Shown: one piece after another, positions 1-11,643 of the stretch
Layout: each line of letters starts with the position of its first letter
How positions within the stretch are numbered: position 1 is the first letter of the stretch
NCBI GenBank assembly: GCA_025685495.1
Contig: JAJNMT010000071.1
Coordinates: 1 to 64,000, forward strand
From: Huntiella abstrusa
Taxonomy: Eukaryota > Ascomycota > Sordariomycetes > Microascales > Ceratocystidaceae
DNA: 64,000 bases
Reading direction: 5' to 3'
Position numbers and translations under genes: made by a program
The notes under the pieces: model-generated
Told to the model about the DNA's origin: nothing
Databases searched by the model: none
What the model saw: only the letters and a program-made list of their open reading frames with translations

Positions 1-870
1 GCTCCCGTTCAGACTGTCGCGCCTAGCGATCTTGTTTTAACCCGGGAGAGCCTACCCACTCCTGCCGGTGATGACAGACCCACCAAGCGTCGTCGGTCGG
101 CTCCAAACGTTATCGCTGCTGACGACGTCCCGGTCGCGTCCCCAGATCGCCCAGTGGCCCGTCCTCAATTAAACGACCCTGTAGTGAGTCTGCCGGGCAC
201 GATGCCAGCCAGGGCGCCAGGCATGAAGCTGTCGCCGACTTTATCAAAACGGGTCGAGCACGGGGTTCCACTAAGCCGCGTGTGGAACTTCGATGACGGC
301 GCTGTTCTGAGCCCAGAGGGCTATATTCCGGTTTGGGTCGAGGCTGGCAGCCCCGCCCGCGGTCTCTCGTCGCCCAAAAAGAGAGACCTGGCTGCCGTCG
401 GCCTTGAGCGGGCGAAGCTTGATGTTCTGACGGTATTGGAGCGCCTTAAGAGCTCTGATAACCTCCCCGGGGATGTTTATATACCGGAGGTCATCGAGTT
501 ACCACTCACCCAGGCCTGTGATCAGAACCCCGCTTACGGCCGACTTAAAAGGGCGGTGTTGGCTTTTCTGGCGGCGTGGTGGGAGCTGCGTGTAACCGCT
601 GCGGTATCATGTGGGTCTCGGAAGGTGAATCTTGTGCGGGCGGTTGAGGCGTCGGTCCAAGGAACGCTGGCAATGTTCCGCTGGGCGTTTGAGGCTCACC
701 AGGCGGACAAGCCTATCCAATCTGCTCGTCTGCTTTTGGTGAATGGTCCCTGGGATGGCGGTGTACCGCTACACTTCATGGTTAGCGGTCCACGGGTTGG
801 TGTTAATCTGCCGTGGCCTGGCGTCGAGGTATACTCCGCAGACCACACGCGGAAACACCGGAACGAGTGA
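1..870 (+). CDS. C-terminal part of an unrecognised protein, 5' end outside window
   Basis: The frame is open from the first base to a TGA at 868-870, giving 289 visible residues. No ATG marks the beginning, so the start lies upstream of the window. A basic KRRR cluster near visible residue 30 could be a nuclear localisation signal. The first 80 residues are rich in Pro, Ala and Ser and look disordered. The second half (residues about 150-270) is more hydrophobic, with a Trp-containing helix-like stretch (FLAAWWELRV). Codon use is GC-rich compared with the DNA after it, which supports real coding. I do not recognise the family. A transposon-encoded or nuclear protein is possible but not shown. 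Confidence 0.6.
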   Translation, partial: APVQTVAPSDLVLTRESLPTPAGDDRPTKRRRSAPNVIAADDVPVASPDRPVARPQLNDPVVSLPGTMPARAPGMKLSPTLSKRVEHGVPLSRVWNFDDGAVLSPEGYIPVWVEAGSPARGLSSPKKRDLAAVGLERAKLDVLTVLERLKSSDNLPGDVYIPEVIELPLTQACDQNPAYGRLKRAVLAFLAAWWELRVTAAVSCGSRKVNLVRAVEASVQGTLAMFRWAFEAHQADKPIQSARLLLVNGPWDGGVPLHFMVSGPRVGVNLPWPGVEVYSADHTRKHRNE

Positions 871-3800
871 TGGGCTCTCCCCTTCGCCGTTACACCGGCC
901 AGACCATTTGTCTTTGCCTTCGTTGTGTTTGTCTTTTATTTCATCTGTCGGGTATGTAAGTCTATCCATTTCATCGCAAGGTTGGCAATCAGTCACGCTA
1001 ACGATAAAAACGTACTTTTTTCACAGACCGTTCTTGCCCATTTGCACTTGATGCCGTCCGCCCAATACTCCCTCCTTTGGCCTTTATTTCCGGCCACAGA
1101 AGTGTGCTTCGGGCAACCAGTCGTGGTATCTCACGACTCCAGCCCTTTGACTACTCGCCCCTTCAATCGATAGTCTTCATGATACCCATTCAATTTCCAA
1201 ACTTTACAAACAAATAAGCTGAACAAGTGAACTTCTCTTAGTGACTCTGCCAATATAAAAGTGTGTTGTAAAACATTCATATGTGATCACGCTGCGTCAA
1301 CTTACACAGACACTTTGAGAACGCCTGCCTCGACCCAGAAGTTTTGTGAAATGTTGTGACAAATCTATCTACTAGATGGCCGGGTAGTCCTGCTGATATA
1401 ATCCTGTTCCGGGAACTGGGATGGTCTAGCCAACAACCGCAGCCGTCCCTAGTTGCGGGACAGAAGCCCTGGTTACGCATCTTATCTTTCAGGGTGCTCA
1501 ACGTGATGTTATATTCCGGGACCGTTGTCTACGTACTGTTTTTGGGCCACCCGAGAAAGTTGGGGCCAAAGGACCTACATGCGTATCAGTACAAGTCAAG
1601 AGTCGTCTAGAAGCAGACAAGAACCCAGAAACAAAGACATCACCAATAACGCTATGTATCAAATAAAAGTTGCCATGTATTCAGTCAAGATGCTTCAGGT
1701 AATCTCGAACCTTGGCTTCTTTGTACCAGTGTTTATGTTGGGCATAACACGCAGACGACCACCTAACAAATGCTCTGAATTCCCATGTACGAGGTCTGAT
1801 ATATCTTGTTTCGTTCAATCGAGGGTGAGAATCGAATCCTTCCTGACGCCTATGACCCTCGTGGGGCCTGGTGGTCTTACTCCGGCCACCGGTCGAGTTG
1901 GACATTGATTCCCACAATTCAGTCCTCGAATTCGTGCCAAACGTACTCGCGTGGTCTTCTGGATCTGTTGATGTGGATAATGTAGTGCTCGGGCAGTTCT
2001 CATGAACGCGTCTTTCAGTTACGACACGTCTGGTTACTGTCACGGATTGAACATACACCTTCTGACGGGAAAAAGAGGGCCGTTTATCATGGGGGCTAAA
2101 TCTCTGTGGGGCGCAAGGTTAGTCGTAGGTTTGGCTGTTGAGGTCGAGAATGGGCTTACCCGTCGCGGCCGTGCCATGATGGTGGCTGAAGTTGTTGTGA
2201 AATCTACACAGTCGAAGTATGGCACCGTCCATATGTTTCAATGGAGTTGAGGGTCGCAGTGGCGTTATAGCAGCAAATCCGAGGCTAGATCGATCGAAAT
2301 GAAACCGTAAGTAGTTGTAGACGACCGTAACAACAAGCAGAGTAGAGTTTATCGCAAAAAGTCAACATCGACTGTCGAGCTGCCTTTGGCGATAACGCGA
2401 GTTGGCAATAACGTAGGACTTTGTCCACGGCAGCTTGCGTAGGCTACAAGGATTCAAAATAGTATGCATTTTAACGGTCAAGTGTGGAAAGCACGTGAAA
2501 CTAGCAGAATTTGTAGAGGAAACGTCGCACAATCAAGGAAACAGATTTTGAGCGAGCATAAATGATATTCTCACTGTTTGTGTTCACAGCAAACTCCAAA
2601 GCCATTCATGTTTGTTTAATGGGAGTGGCAAATCGACAATGGGGTCAACATTCACGACCCTCATGTCGGCCCAGAAATTCATTCTAGTCGATGAAGTACT
2701 GCAAGGCACCTAGAGAAATTAAGAGACTTGGAATTGGCAAAACGATAAGTGTTGTACTCTCAATTCGGTCAATAGCAGTTAGATCGCATCTTGCTGATGA
2801 AATGGTAGTAGGTGGATGCTCTGTCACATGGTACCCTTAATCTTTGTGATACGCACCCAAACTCGCCCCTCAGTCATAGGTAAGGTAGTCTCCTGTATCA
2901 CTGCTGTAGGTACCAGTTGGAGTGAATGTCATCGTGTCATCGGGGTGGTAGTGCATCTAGTATCACACGTCGGCTCACGGGGGCTGGGTTGCTGTCTTAG
3001 CAAATGTTCGTGGATAGAGATATACTCCGGGCCCAAGATGCTTCATTCGATGGTATCACACAATGTTTCCGTTTTGTCACATGCCAGCCGGAAGAGAATA
3101 AGACACGTCACTTAATTGAAGTTGTAGGTAGGACCTTGGAAAGCTAGTGAAATATAAACGAATTCCCGAGTCCGATATGTCGTACTGAGGGCACATGTAT
3201 CGGCCGAAGAGGGGCGGCAATCGGGAAGGACAGAACTCGGCGGTGTTTCTCATGTGTGTCAAGTCCATGAAGGGTGGCGTAAGCAGCGGGCTATCCTTTG
3301 ATCTCGTCGACCATTTGACGCTGCTAACATGAGTACTGATCTTTTCAAATCGAATAGGGTGCTCAATGTTGTCTTCTATACTGTTTAGTGCTATCAGCTA
3401 CCGATCCTTTCATCCTAGAGTTGATACATCGATAGGGTTCCAAAAACTGACCCCTGGGTACAGTGAGCGGATAAAGGGTGACGATAGAATCGACGTGGCC
3501 AGCCCAAACAGTCATATGTTGGCATTCGTCTTCGCATATCCCATGACGTTCTTTCATAGGCATGGCCGATCTTTGTTTGTTGTGATCGGTAGGCACCAGC
3601 TGGCACCCATTGTTTGTCTGTTGACTACTGCTCACTGCCTCCTCGGTTGGAACTGTATATCAACGCCCTCTGCTGCTCAATGAAATGACTCTGATAGAAC
3701 ACCGATCTATAAACAAACGACATGTTTCAGTTCATTTAGGTGCAGCAGTGTGCTGGTGCCTGTCAGTCCCACACAACCATCAAAAGCCGTGGAAGTCATT

Positions 3801-5096
3801 GATATCGACATAGCTCCATGACTGATAGCGACAGGCTAGGAGTTAACCCAGGCACTTAACCAAAGTGCTTGGTACCTGTTTTATGGCAACATGGGAGATG
3901 GCGTGGTCGAAGCTGAGAACATGAGTCCCACGTTCTGTTGTTTTGGTCGAATACCCTGACCTGCTGTTCTCCGGGAGTTGCTTGTTCCCCGCACATCCTC
4001 CAGAAACGCAAATTATGGACAACCTTGACGATAGGTAAGAAGCTAATGTTCCGAATATAATTTCCTAGCAGACAACTAACTGCGTCTTACTCGCACACAT
4101 TACCTTAGAGCTCGATCCGCATCACGACTTTGGTCTTGGTCTTAGTCTCTTGTTCGAACATGAAACAATGCAAGAGTTCCCACAACTGTATGTGTAGTAG
4201 TCAATTGATTCTATAAGACTGGACTCTTTTTCGACCGATACTAAATACATACTGCCTTTCCTGTTTCAGGCCGCACCCGGATTGGGACCACGACTCCGGC
4301 GTGGCCGGGTTAGAAGACGATGGACAGGACGATCAGTTATGAGCCACACGAAGATATACGCGAGGTCTGCTAACCACCTTGTCCATAAATCCGAGCTCCA
4401 TGCGATGCCTTATTTGTACCAACCGGACTATATCTCCTGTTTGCGATATGAAGAATACCCACCAAACACCCAGTACACCGCCCACAACTGTATGGTTGTC
4501 ATGTTGTCTCAGGTAGTGGGGGTTTTCCGCCCGGTAAGCGGATTTGAACCTTCAATGCGGTATAACAATTGAACGTCACGGCTTTCGACACTCCCGTGTT
4601 CATATAAGCTGTCTCAAGGCGTGAGGGGTGATCTGGTAACTCTGCTAGTTTGAAGCGAAGTCATCTCGGGTAGGTTATGTATCTGATTGGGGTTGTTATT
4701 GCGCACGAATGGTGATAGGGTTGGTGTTGAATCAGTATGTATGTATGTCGGGATGACTTGTCGGGGGGCTATGATAGGCCTTAGAAGAGACAAGCATTTA
4801 TATCTTTATTCCAGTTCGCCTGCTTTTCATTGACTATCTGTTTATATCACAATCAGAGGACTTGCTCAACACCATAGCTTTACGCCGCCACTTGTATCAC
4901 TTGATACCCTAGGCAGACTGTAAAGAACCAGACATAGGATTTAGGATTTCCATGTCACTTTCAATGTTCGATCTTGTTCGTTATACCGGGCTTTGTGCCA
5001 TTCCCCAATTCCTGCGGCTAGTCCGATATGCCCTCATTACCCAGCGCGTCTAGCTTGCCCTCACGTCCACCTGGCGGTACTCTGACCTCGATGGAG
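871..5096. other. Gene-poor stretch
   Basis: Only short frames broken by frequent stops on both strands. I saw no recognisable domain and no convincing donor-branch-acceptor set. The only structure noted is the repeat copy at about 4640-4873. A B-box-like GATTTGAACC (reverse strand GGTTCAAATC) near 4550 has no matching A-box, so I did not call a tRNA or SINE. Confidence 0.4.
4640..4873 (+). repeat. R1 interspersed repeat, diverged copy
   Basis: Resembles stretches near 24791-25018 and 49405-49752. Shared landmarks in order are AGTTTGA(A/G), a TTAGGG- or TTGGGG-like telobox, GGTGATAGGGTTGGT, CTATGATAG, (A/T)TTAGAAGA, a TATA-like run and GGACTTGCTCAA. This copy is the most diverged. It may be a mobile-element fragment because the copy at 24.8 kb is an insertion relative to its sister duplication. 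Confidence 0.5.
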
Positions 5097-5750
5097 TTAA
5101 CCCCCCAATGGGCCCCGAGATGTGTCCCGGTCTTCCGAGCAGCTCGCTGAGTCACGTCTTGTGTCCGAAGTAGAAGGATGGCACAGACTGGGTAGCAACA
5201 CCAGCTCACTAAAGGCTCGCTTGTTGCCCATTGTTCCAAGGTACATCATAAACGAACTATCCCACACATGCGGGCCCATGGGAGCAAGCGGAACAGCCGG
5301 AAACGGAACGTCCTCTGGTTTCACCTCAGCAGCGCGCGTACTTCTCTCCCCGGGGATATATTCATATCGTAACGAACTTGGTTTATGAAGGGCGGCTCGA
5401 AGGCGTAGTTGGTCTTGCATAAATTGTTCCCTGGCGGAGACGGTGGATCGGCAGTGGCAATGGAACTGTTTACGGCTGTTCTGGTTGGTAAAACTTTTGC
5501 AACTAGCGGTCTTCTGGAGCTGCGGGAAAGCGCCACCCACACGAGAACCGGCTGGATTGTATACCGTGTCTCTATGCGGGAACGCTAAGCTTTCAAGGTA
5601 CGTCGTCCGGCTGAGCCTGGTACTCGGACGGACTCTGCCAGTGTGCATTGGGGCGCCATGGCGCCATGTCTGACCAAAATTGGTAGTTTGTGCCCATTCT
5701 TCGTTCTGTAGTTGCAACCAGCGATGGTGCGCTTCTTCGGGGGGCATCAT
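5097..5750 (-). CDS. Possible hypothetical protein, 217 codons
   Basis: An ATG-initiated 217-codon frame on the minus strand in a locally GC-richer patch. It starts MMPPEEAHHRW and contains a hydrophilic middle and a QDQLRLRAALH helix-like segment. It has no recognised domain, signal peptide or membrane segment. A frame this long is uncommon but not impossible by chance in 64 kb, and shorter frames on the plus strand overlap it. I see no intron signals or neighbours that would help. It is listed because it is the longest frame in the first 8 kb, with low confidence. Confidence 0.25.
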   Translation of the reverse strand: MMPPEEAHHRWLQLQNEEWAQTTNFGQTWRHGAPMHTGRVRPSTRLSRTTYLESLAFPHRDTVYNPAGSRVGGAFPQLQKTASCKSFTNQNSRKQFHCHCRSTVSAREQFMQDQLRLRAALHKPSSLRYEYIPGERSTRAAEVKPEDVPFPAVPLAPMGPHVWDSSFMMYLGTMGNKRAFSELVLLPSLCHPSTSDTRRDSASCSEDRDTSRGPLGG

Positions 5751-7571
5751 GGCCTGGCGGCCTACGTGACTCCAGTCAATCTACAACATACATCGTTAGC
5801 ACATGAGGGACATGAGACCGCAGAAGACATTTGACACTGACATCTCTATAATAGCATTTTTGCGCAGTCACCGCGTGGTAAATTACAATGTCTTGCATTA
5901 CCTGGTTCCGGCCGGAGTCGGGCATGTATGCCTGCCCTAGTTTGACTTGAGCTACATATGATGATGGTTTAGTACGTTGAAAGGCATCAATGCGACGGCG
6001 GGCAGCTGTAGATCGACACATCCGGACCATATGTCAATTGCGGTGATAAGACTAGTGTACAAATGATGAATGATCATGTGAACGTAGGTCACTGGGGGAA
6101 ACATTGGGGATGAGATCAACTCACGGCTTGCTCTCTGGCTGGTGAAACGGCTTCGATAGTCGACTGGTGGAGCCATTTTTGGCCAACGGCTAAACAATGG
6201 CAATAATCCAAACAAAACACAGAGGATGAGGTCCAATCCAAGCGATCCGAGAGGATATAAGTGGTGAGTCTGTTTTATGGGGGACATAAAGACGTAGATG
6301 TGTTTGAAGTCTGCTGTTATGTGAGTGGAGTGGAATTCCCGTCGTCAAACTGCAGATGAAAACACTCGAAATCCGAAATACTGCAGATGGTAGCCTTGTA
6401 GCCTGGCAACGGCAGTTTTCGATTTATGTCAAGCAAGATCATTCATTAAGTTTCAGTGAAGAAGCTACGTATAGCTTCATGGCCGGATTGGTACTTGCCA
6501 TCGATGTGAACTTACTCCTATTGAGTCTAGCAAGAACCCACACCGCCTGTGAGCAGATCTCGCTTTACCTCGACGGAGCATACCAAGTATAGTTTGCCTC
6601 AGAAATGTATTAAGTTGTACACAGATACTTTTCCGTCGGGGCGCCGTATCACTAACGTTTTATGGGTTTGTGACTACTATTGAAGCAAAAAGTTCAACGT
6701 TCTAACCTTCGTTTCTAGTTCTTGTAATACAAAAAATCAGAAGGTGGCAGCTGTCGCGTCAACCCTATTCCTGACGGTAGATAACCCTAAGCGATGTGTC
6801 TCCCCAAGGCCCACCATAACGAAGATTCACGGTTTTAATCACCATACGCTTCTCAATATGTACTTACTAACTGGCAGAACGGCGAGTAAGACACTTTCTT
6901 GGATCGATATACCTTGGGGTATCAAGATGTCAAATGGTGAACCGAATGTACCCTTATATCGGAACTAGCAGTTGTTGTGTTAGCCAGTGCCTTTCCTTAT
7001 ACATGGCCGAGGATATACAGGCACTCTCATTGGTGTGTTGTCCGTGAGTTGACATCGTGGGACCTTGAAATCGCCCCATTCATTCAACAACTCGCAGCGT
7101 AGAGCCATCATGTCAGGAGATACCGCATGTCGAGGTATTTCCCTATGTGCCTATATCCACAGTATCTTCATGAATACAATACCAACCTGCCGTACCAGTC
7201 TGACACAGCAAAAGTTGGCCTGTATCAAAGAGAAAGGTACCTGTGAAAGTCCACGGCGCAGTTTTTACAATCCCTTAAAGGAGGGCATACTCTACATGGC
7301 CGAAACCTCTTGTTTGTGGGCTCGCTTTGGCGGAGATTAGCCAGCTCACTCCGGATCACAAAGACCCGTAGTTTGCGGGCAATTTGGGGCCCAGTCTGTC
7401 ACTCCCTAGATAAAGCGGGGACAGAGCGGACAGTTTTACGGGGGCGGGCGACGGAGAACTTCTAGTATACAATTTTACCCATGTGGAACTCTACACTACG
7501 TACTAGAACCAGTAATCCCATGTTTCTTGTCCTTACTACACCAAGTCCGCCTTAGTCGAGGTGTGGCTCGC
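5751..7571. other. Gene-poor stretch
   Basis: Short frames only, with no recognisable protein or RNA. It ends at the 5-bp target duplication CTCGC (7567-7571) of the element that follows. Confidence 0.4.
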
Positions 7572-7742
7572 TGTCAGCCTCTGCCCTGTCTGATGGCTAG
7601 GCACCAAGTGTTCGCTTCTCACTCGATAACTGTATAGGAATGGCACTCTATATAGACCATGATAGAAGGTTCCCCCGCTAACAAAGTCCAAAGGTACCAA
7701 TTCTTTTGGCGCAGTGGTATGCTGATACATCCCAGTCCGTCA
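7572..7742 (+). mobile_element. 171-bp TG...CA element (solo-LTR-like), copy 1
   Basis: The element begins TGTCAGCC and ends GTCCGTCA. It is flanked by a perfect 5-bp direct repeat CTCGC (7567-7571 and 7743-7747). A second copy at 24306-24476 has the same 171-bp length and, in my alignment, differs at about two positions. TG...CA termini, a 5-bp target duplication and an internal TATATAGA are what a solo LTR of an LTR retrotransposon shows. No internal region of the parent element is recognised in the window. An A-box-like TGGCGCAGTGG near the 3' end raises a SINE as an alternative, but there is no B-box or poly-A tail. Confidence 0.8.
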
Positions 7743-7747
7743 CTCGC

Positions 7748-8283
7748 TCAAGTTGTTTCGGTCGAGTGTTTCCGCCGTGGTAGGGTTACGGTAGTGGTGT
7801 AGGGTTCACCAACAGTCACGTGTTCCAATCAGATGAAGGGGATGTCTCAGCAGTTAGCAAGGAATTTGTGGCCGGAACGAAACTCTGGACTTGATACAGA
7901 ACCTGAAATGCGAGAATTATGGAGTTTTGAAGTCATCGTCACCCACTCTAGGAGTATTCCAGTACCGTATGGTGCCTTGGAAAAAGTGCAACCATGGGAT
8001 TGTGAGCGGGCGCTGACATAAATGATCCCAGCGTTTCTGTTCTCCCCATGATGTAGGGAACAAACAATACGACCGGTATGTTTTAAATCAAAGACGAAGC
8101 CAGCTGATCAAACTTTCAAATTCATCTCTGTCTCGCGGCGAGTGGCTAGTTAGTGTGATCGATAATATTTTCTTGCCCCACCCTGCCAGATTGATATTCG
8201 CCTTCGGTATACTGCGGTCACACATTCCGCCTTCCTTCACACTTGACTGCACCGACTTACACAACACCGAACCTCCCCCAAAT
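7748..8283. other. Upstream region of the 8.3-kb gene
   Basis: No gene recognised. The last 80 bases are C- and A-rich (ACACTTGACTGCACC, ACCTCCCCCAAAT) and resemble the leaders of the sister genes at 20.6 and 35.1 kb, so they are probably 5' leader. Confidence 0.35.
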
Positions 8284-8616
8284 ATGGAACTCTCGCATTT
8301 ACCTCAACCACGTTTCGAGTTTGATTCACCCGGATACAAAGTACTAGTGGGACAAACGTTTCACGTGACAATCACCGATTACAGCAAGACTCACGCTAGC
8401 CTGCTCACCGCTCAAATGACAGTCACTACCCCCGGCGGTCATTCATTCTTTAGAGATATGGAGCTGATTCGTCATGATCCCGCCGGATTTGGTTGTCCAC
8501 TATATCTAGAAATGTTCGGAACGTGGACGGTCAAGGTTGTTGTGTGGGAAGACTGTTCTCAGCAACAGAAGCCCAACGTCTACTTTGAATTGTCCCGTTT
8601 GTTAGAGGCGGTCTAG
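8284..8616 (+). CDS. Small Ig-like beta-sandwich protein, member 1
   Basis: Intronless, 110 residues. It belongs to a family with members at 18734, 20569, 33184, 35137 and 38461. Shared pattern: a hydrophobic strand then VGQ (about residue 22), a central strand-turn AQMTVTTPGG (about 43-52) matching the TIRDPxG of the sisters, and a late GTWTVKVVVW strand matching GxYEVxVxF. Alternating hydrophobics with these glycine turns suggest an Ig- or C2-like beta-sandwich. There is no signal peptide or membrane segment, so the product should be intracellular. ATG 8284 was chosen because it matches the sister starts; in-frame codons upstream of it are leader-like. This is the most divergent member. Function unknown. 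Confidence 0.75.
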   Translation: MELSHLPQPRFEFDSPGYKVLVGQTFHVTITDYSKTHASLLTAQMTVTTPGGHSFFRDMELIRHDPAGFGCPLYLEMFGTWTVKVVVWEDCSQQQKPNVYFELSRLLEAV

Positions 8617-9286
8617 AAGTCGGGTGTTGGTGATGGGAATCTCTCCATTCGAATGGTTTGAGTTCAAGGATGCTGGAACTTTCATGATGGAATCAACGGA
8701 CGGGGACGATATCCGTGGGATGCAGAGCCTCAAACAATGCACACCGATGATGTTAGAATATCATTCGGCTTTTCTGTTCTGGTCGCAACAAGCTCCATCC
8801 TTAACCATAATTCTTCCCCTGTCATTCTTCAGTATCATGATCGTGGTCTAGAAGATCTAGCGTTTAGATAATACTATTCCCAAATAGAATCACCATGTGA
8901 CTCAATCCACTTTGCGTTTTGGGGTTGACAGTTCATGACATTTCACCGGGAACCACTGCATAAAAGCCAGATTGCCGCACAGAGTACCTCGAACTAGTTC
9001 CGAAATTTTTAGGATGTTAACTCCATCCATAGTCTACGCTTATAGTAAACATTTGTTAGTCAACGAGATAAACTGCCTCATTGATGTACGGGATAGGATC
9101 GTCGATAGGACCGGGAGGTCTACCTCGGAGCCATGGAGTGTCTGGGCGCAAGTGAATTTGGATCGAAGATTAGAATAGACAACATAGTAGAACCTGTAGG
9201 TTTATTGATGGGGGACCGGTTACCGAAAACGGGGACCCAGAGCCCCTAATCTCTACATGACTGGCGTCCACTAGCACCAGCAAGTC
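8617..9286. other. Gene-poor stretch
   Basis: Two frames of about 70 codons (8624-8851 and 8972-9178) have no features I can support. Part of the first may be the 3' untranslated region of the preceding gene. Confidence 0.35.
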
Positions 9287-9523
9287 TTACCCGCTGTTTT
9301 TGTAACCGCAGTTGCTGTAGATTCTTGTCGGTGCCACTAAGACTCCTTCGGGTATTCCAGGCCATTGTGGCCGAGTCTGTCCGGCAGTGTTCTGTACTAC
9401 AATACGGATGATATTATATGGAATAGACTCCTGCCTGGCGTATTGAAGTTTGATTATACATGCGATCACGAGGCCACGGGTTTGGCCAGCTACAGTGGGA
9501 ACAATCTTCTTGAACTAGCACAT
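9287..9523 (-). pseudogene. Decayed zinc-ribbon miniprotein gene (Z1-like relic)
   Basis: Aligns by eye to the Z1 genes at 14.0, 22.5 and 26.7 kb. ATG TGC is followed at once by TAG where Z1 has CAA (Gln3). The exon-1 tail VAGQ is recognisable. An intron-like stretch ends in GTATTGTAG. Exon 2 keeps CTGCCGGACAG and a KES-stop remnant of the RESWVA motif, then shifts frame into NCGYKNSG, the CGY end of the ribbon. The first cysteine pair has become glycine codons. The gene is dead: two stops, a frameshift and lost metal ligands. It shows the family is older than the A/B/C duplications. Confidence 0.6.
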
Positions 9524-11643
9524 TGCAAATATTACTCGGCAAGGGACACAAAAGAAAGCTGAAGTGCGGGGTTCTCTATCCACGCATCGGTGAATCGAAG
9601 CAAGTGTAGAATTCTCGTGAAACTAATGCTGTATTCTTCTAGTAGCTACAAAGGAGGGAGCATCCACCCTATTTCACGGCGATCCAAGTTGCGACTTGTC
9701 CCCGTGTTTGCTTGTCACTTGAAAGGATCTTCCCGCTTTCATCTCTTGTCCCGTTTTCATCCGGCTGGCCGCTTTTGTCTCTCTTACTGCTTCCGTTTAC
9801 TCTTGACGGATGATTAGTGCAGAACTTCATGTTACTCGCCGTTGCATGAGTAGTCCATAGGGTGACCAGCTGACTCCGCGCACCCGCCTACTACTTAAAT
9901 CGTCTTCATAGTTAACCTGATGCTATGTTCACGAAGCTGGCTCACCGATGTCCACGAAACTTCAAGCAGACAGCTTCATGGATAATTTGGAATGAGTACA
10001 CGCACGTCACCCGGCGGTCTGGGATTCGTCACTATAATGGCTAATACTGAGTTGCTGTATTATAGGGTTAGGGTCAACAATCACCACCATCCAGGGCCCG
10101 TCAGGTGGAAATGCAAGGCGTGAAGAGGCTCCAAGAAGAATGTCAAAAAGGCCACGTCGGGCCGCTCAGATGAAGTCAGTTTTCGCCGGTATTTGGCAAC
10201 AACACACAATCGATGATAGAAACATGGTACGATGTAACCTTCATATCCGGCAGAAAGCAAGCAGCTTCGATATCAGTCCAAGACGGGAACAGGAACAACC
10301 TATCATCCCACTTTGAACGAATTAAGATCCGATATAGCAGTATGACGAAGGCATCAAATGAAACGCGCCCGAGCTACGTTCGCAGAGATATTGATGGGTA
10401 CTCAAGGGGATTCGGGAAAGAGTCGCCAATGACATTAAGCCTTCAGTAGGTGTTGATATCTCCCTGTGGATTCAAATTTACCTCAGTTTTGATGCCAACA
10501 TTCCTTTGACATCAGACAGTTCGTATTCTTCGATTTCGATTTAGCCTGTTTAAACCTGATTAGCAGACCAAAGGCCCTGTTTTCAGCCAAAGAGTTGGTA
10601 TTCATCAGCACGCTCGAGATATGTCCGAGATGTAGAGTTCTAGATCCCCGTTTGTCGGTGTGCCCGGCAATGGGCCCAATGCATTGGTGCCCGTTTGCTC
10701 AGCAAAAAGGCAGTAGATTTCAGCCGCCCATGTCATAGTATGGATTGAAGGCTCACCCCTACGGGGTGAGTGTACAAATAGCGAGGTTTAGGAACCTCTG
10801 ACGCCATATATACAGTACTAGAACCTCTGTTAGATAGAGCAATAGAGGAAGAAGACGATTATAGTTCTCCCTAATTCGTTACGTGACTGGATTCTCTAAC
10901 ACAATCCTTGCGTATATTGTACAGTTGGCAATGTGCCTCCTCATTTGGCACGTGATTGAAACAACAAATGATTACTACCGTCCTCCTCCAACGCCTGTAT
11001 CTACAAGGTGACATCATATCACATGGTAAAAAAATTCAAAGTCAATCCGAAGTTCCCGTTCCGTCGAATCCCGCCACGAATGCAGGATGGAAGTTTAGTC
11101 CGGCCTTCAGAATAGATCTTTTTATACCTTAGTCAGCCGAAAATTCCGTCATGTACCGAAATTTAAGATCCAATCGGTAGCGTATAAATACTTGGTGGTG
11201 TCCCCCTCACGTACTCATGTGGGGTCACAGATGACTGGAACTGCGAGCAAATGTCTGGCTAACTGACCGAGAGCTCCACTGACCCCGGTAGAACGGACAT
11301 ACTACCTTTGGATTTGGCGTTGCGGAGGCCTATTCCTGCTAGCTAATCAGAGCTCTCGCAAAACAACTGATAACTAATCCGCCACGACAAAGCAAATTCA
11401 ACTTATAGGTGAGTCACATGAAAGCCTGAAATTGGCGACTTCTTGGCACATAACAGTCAGACACGGTATGGCAAAGTCGTACTGACATGCCATTCTCTAT
11501 TAGGCTTTACCGACATCACACACACACGCCATGCGCTATATCAAGCGGTGGCATCTGACCCTGCCGCAGTCACGATCCATCATCTTGTGTCCACTCCTGC
11601 GACACCGTGATTACGCTAGCTCGTCACCCCGTTGTGCTGGCCT
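9524..11643. other. Intergenic stretch with hairpin and telobox repeat
   Basis: No gene recognised. It holds a 27-bp sequence (10049-10075) containing TAGGGTTAGGGTC that recurs at 12512-12538 with two differences, so a copy lies on each side of the 11.6-kb gene. It also holds a perfect 8-bp inverted repeat CTCACCCC-TAC-GGGGTGAG at 10752-10770. A frame of 78 codons at 10213-10449 has no support beyond being open. Confidence 0.4.

Noticed and set aside
7572..7742. SINE interpretation of the 171-bp element because of TGGCGCAGTGG
   Set aside because: No B-box at the right distance and no A-tail; TG...CA ends and 5-bp duplications fit an LTR better.
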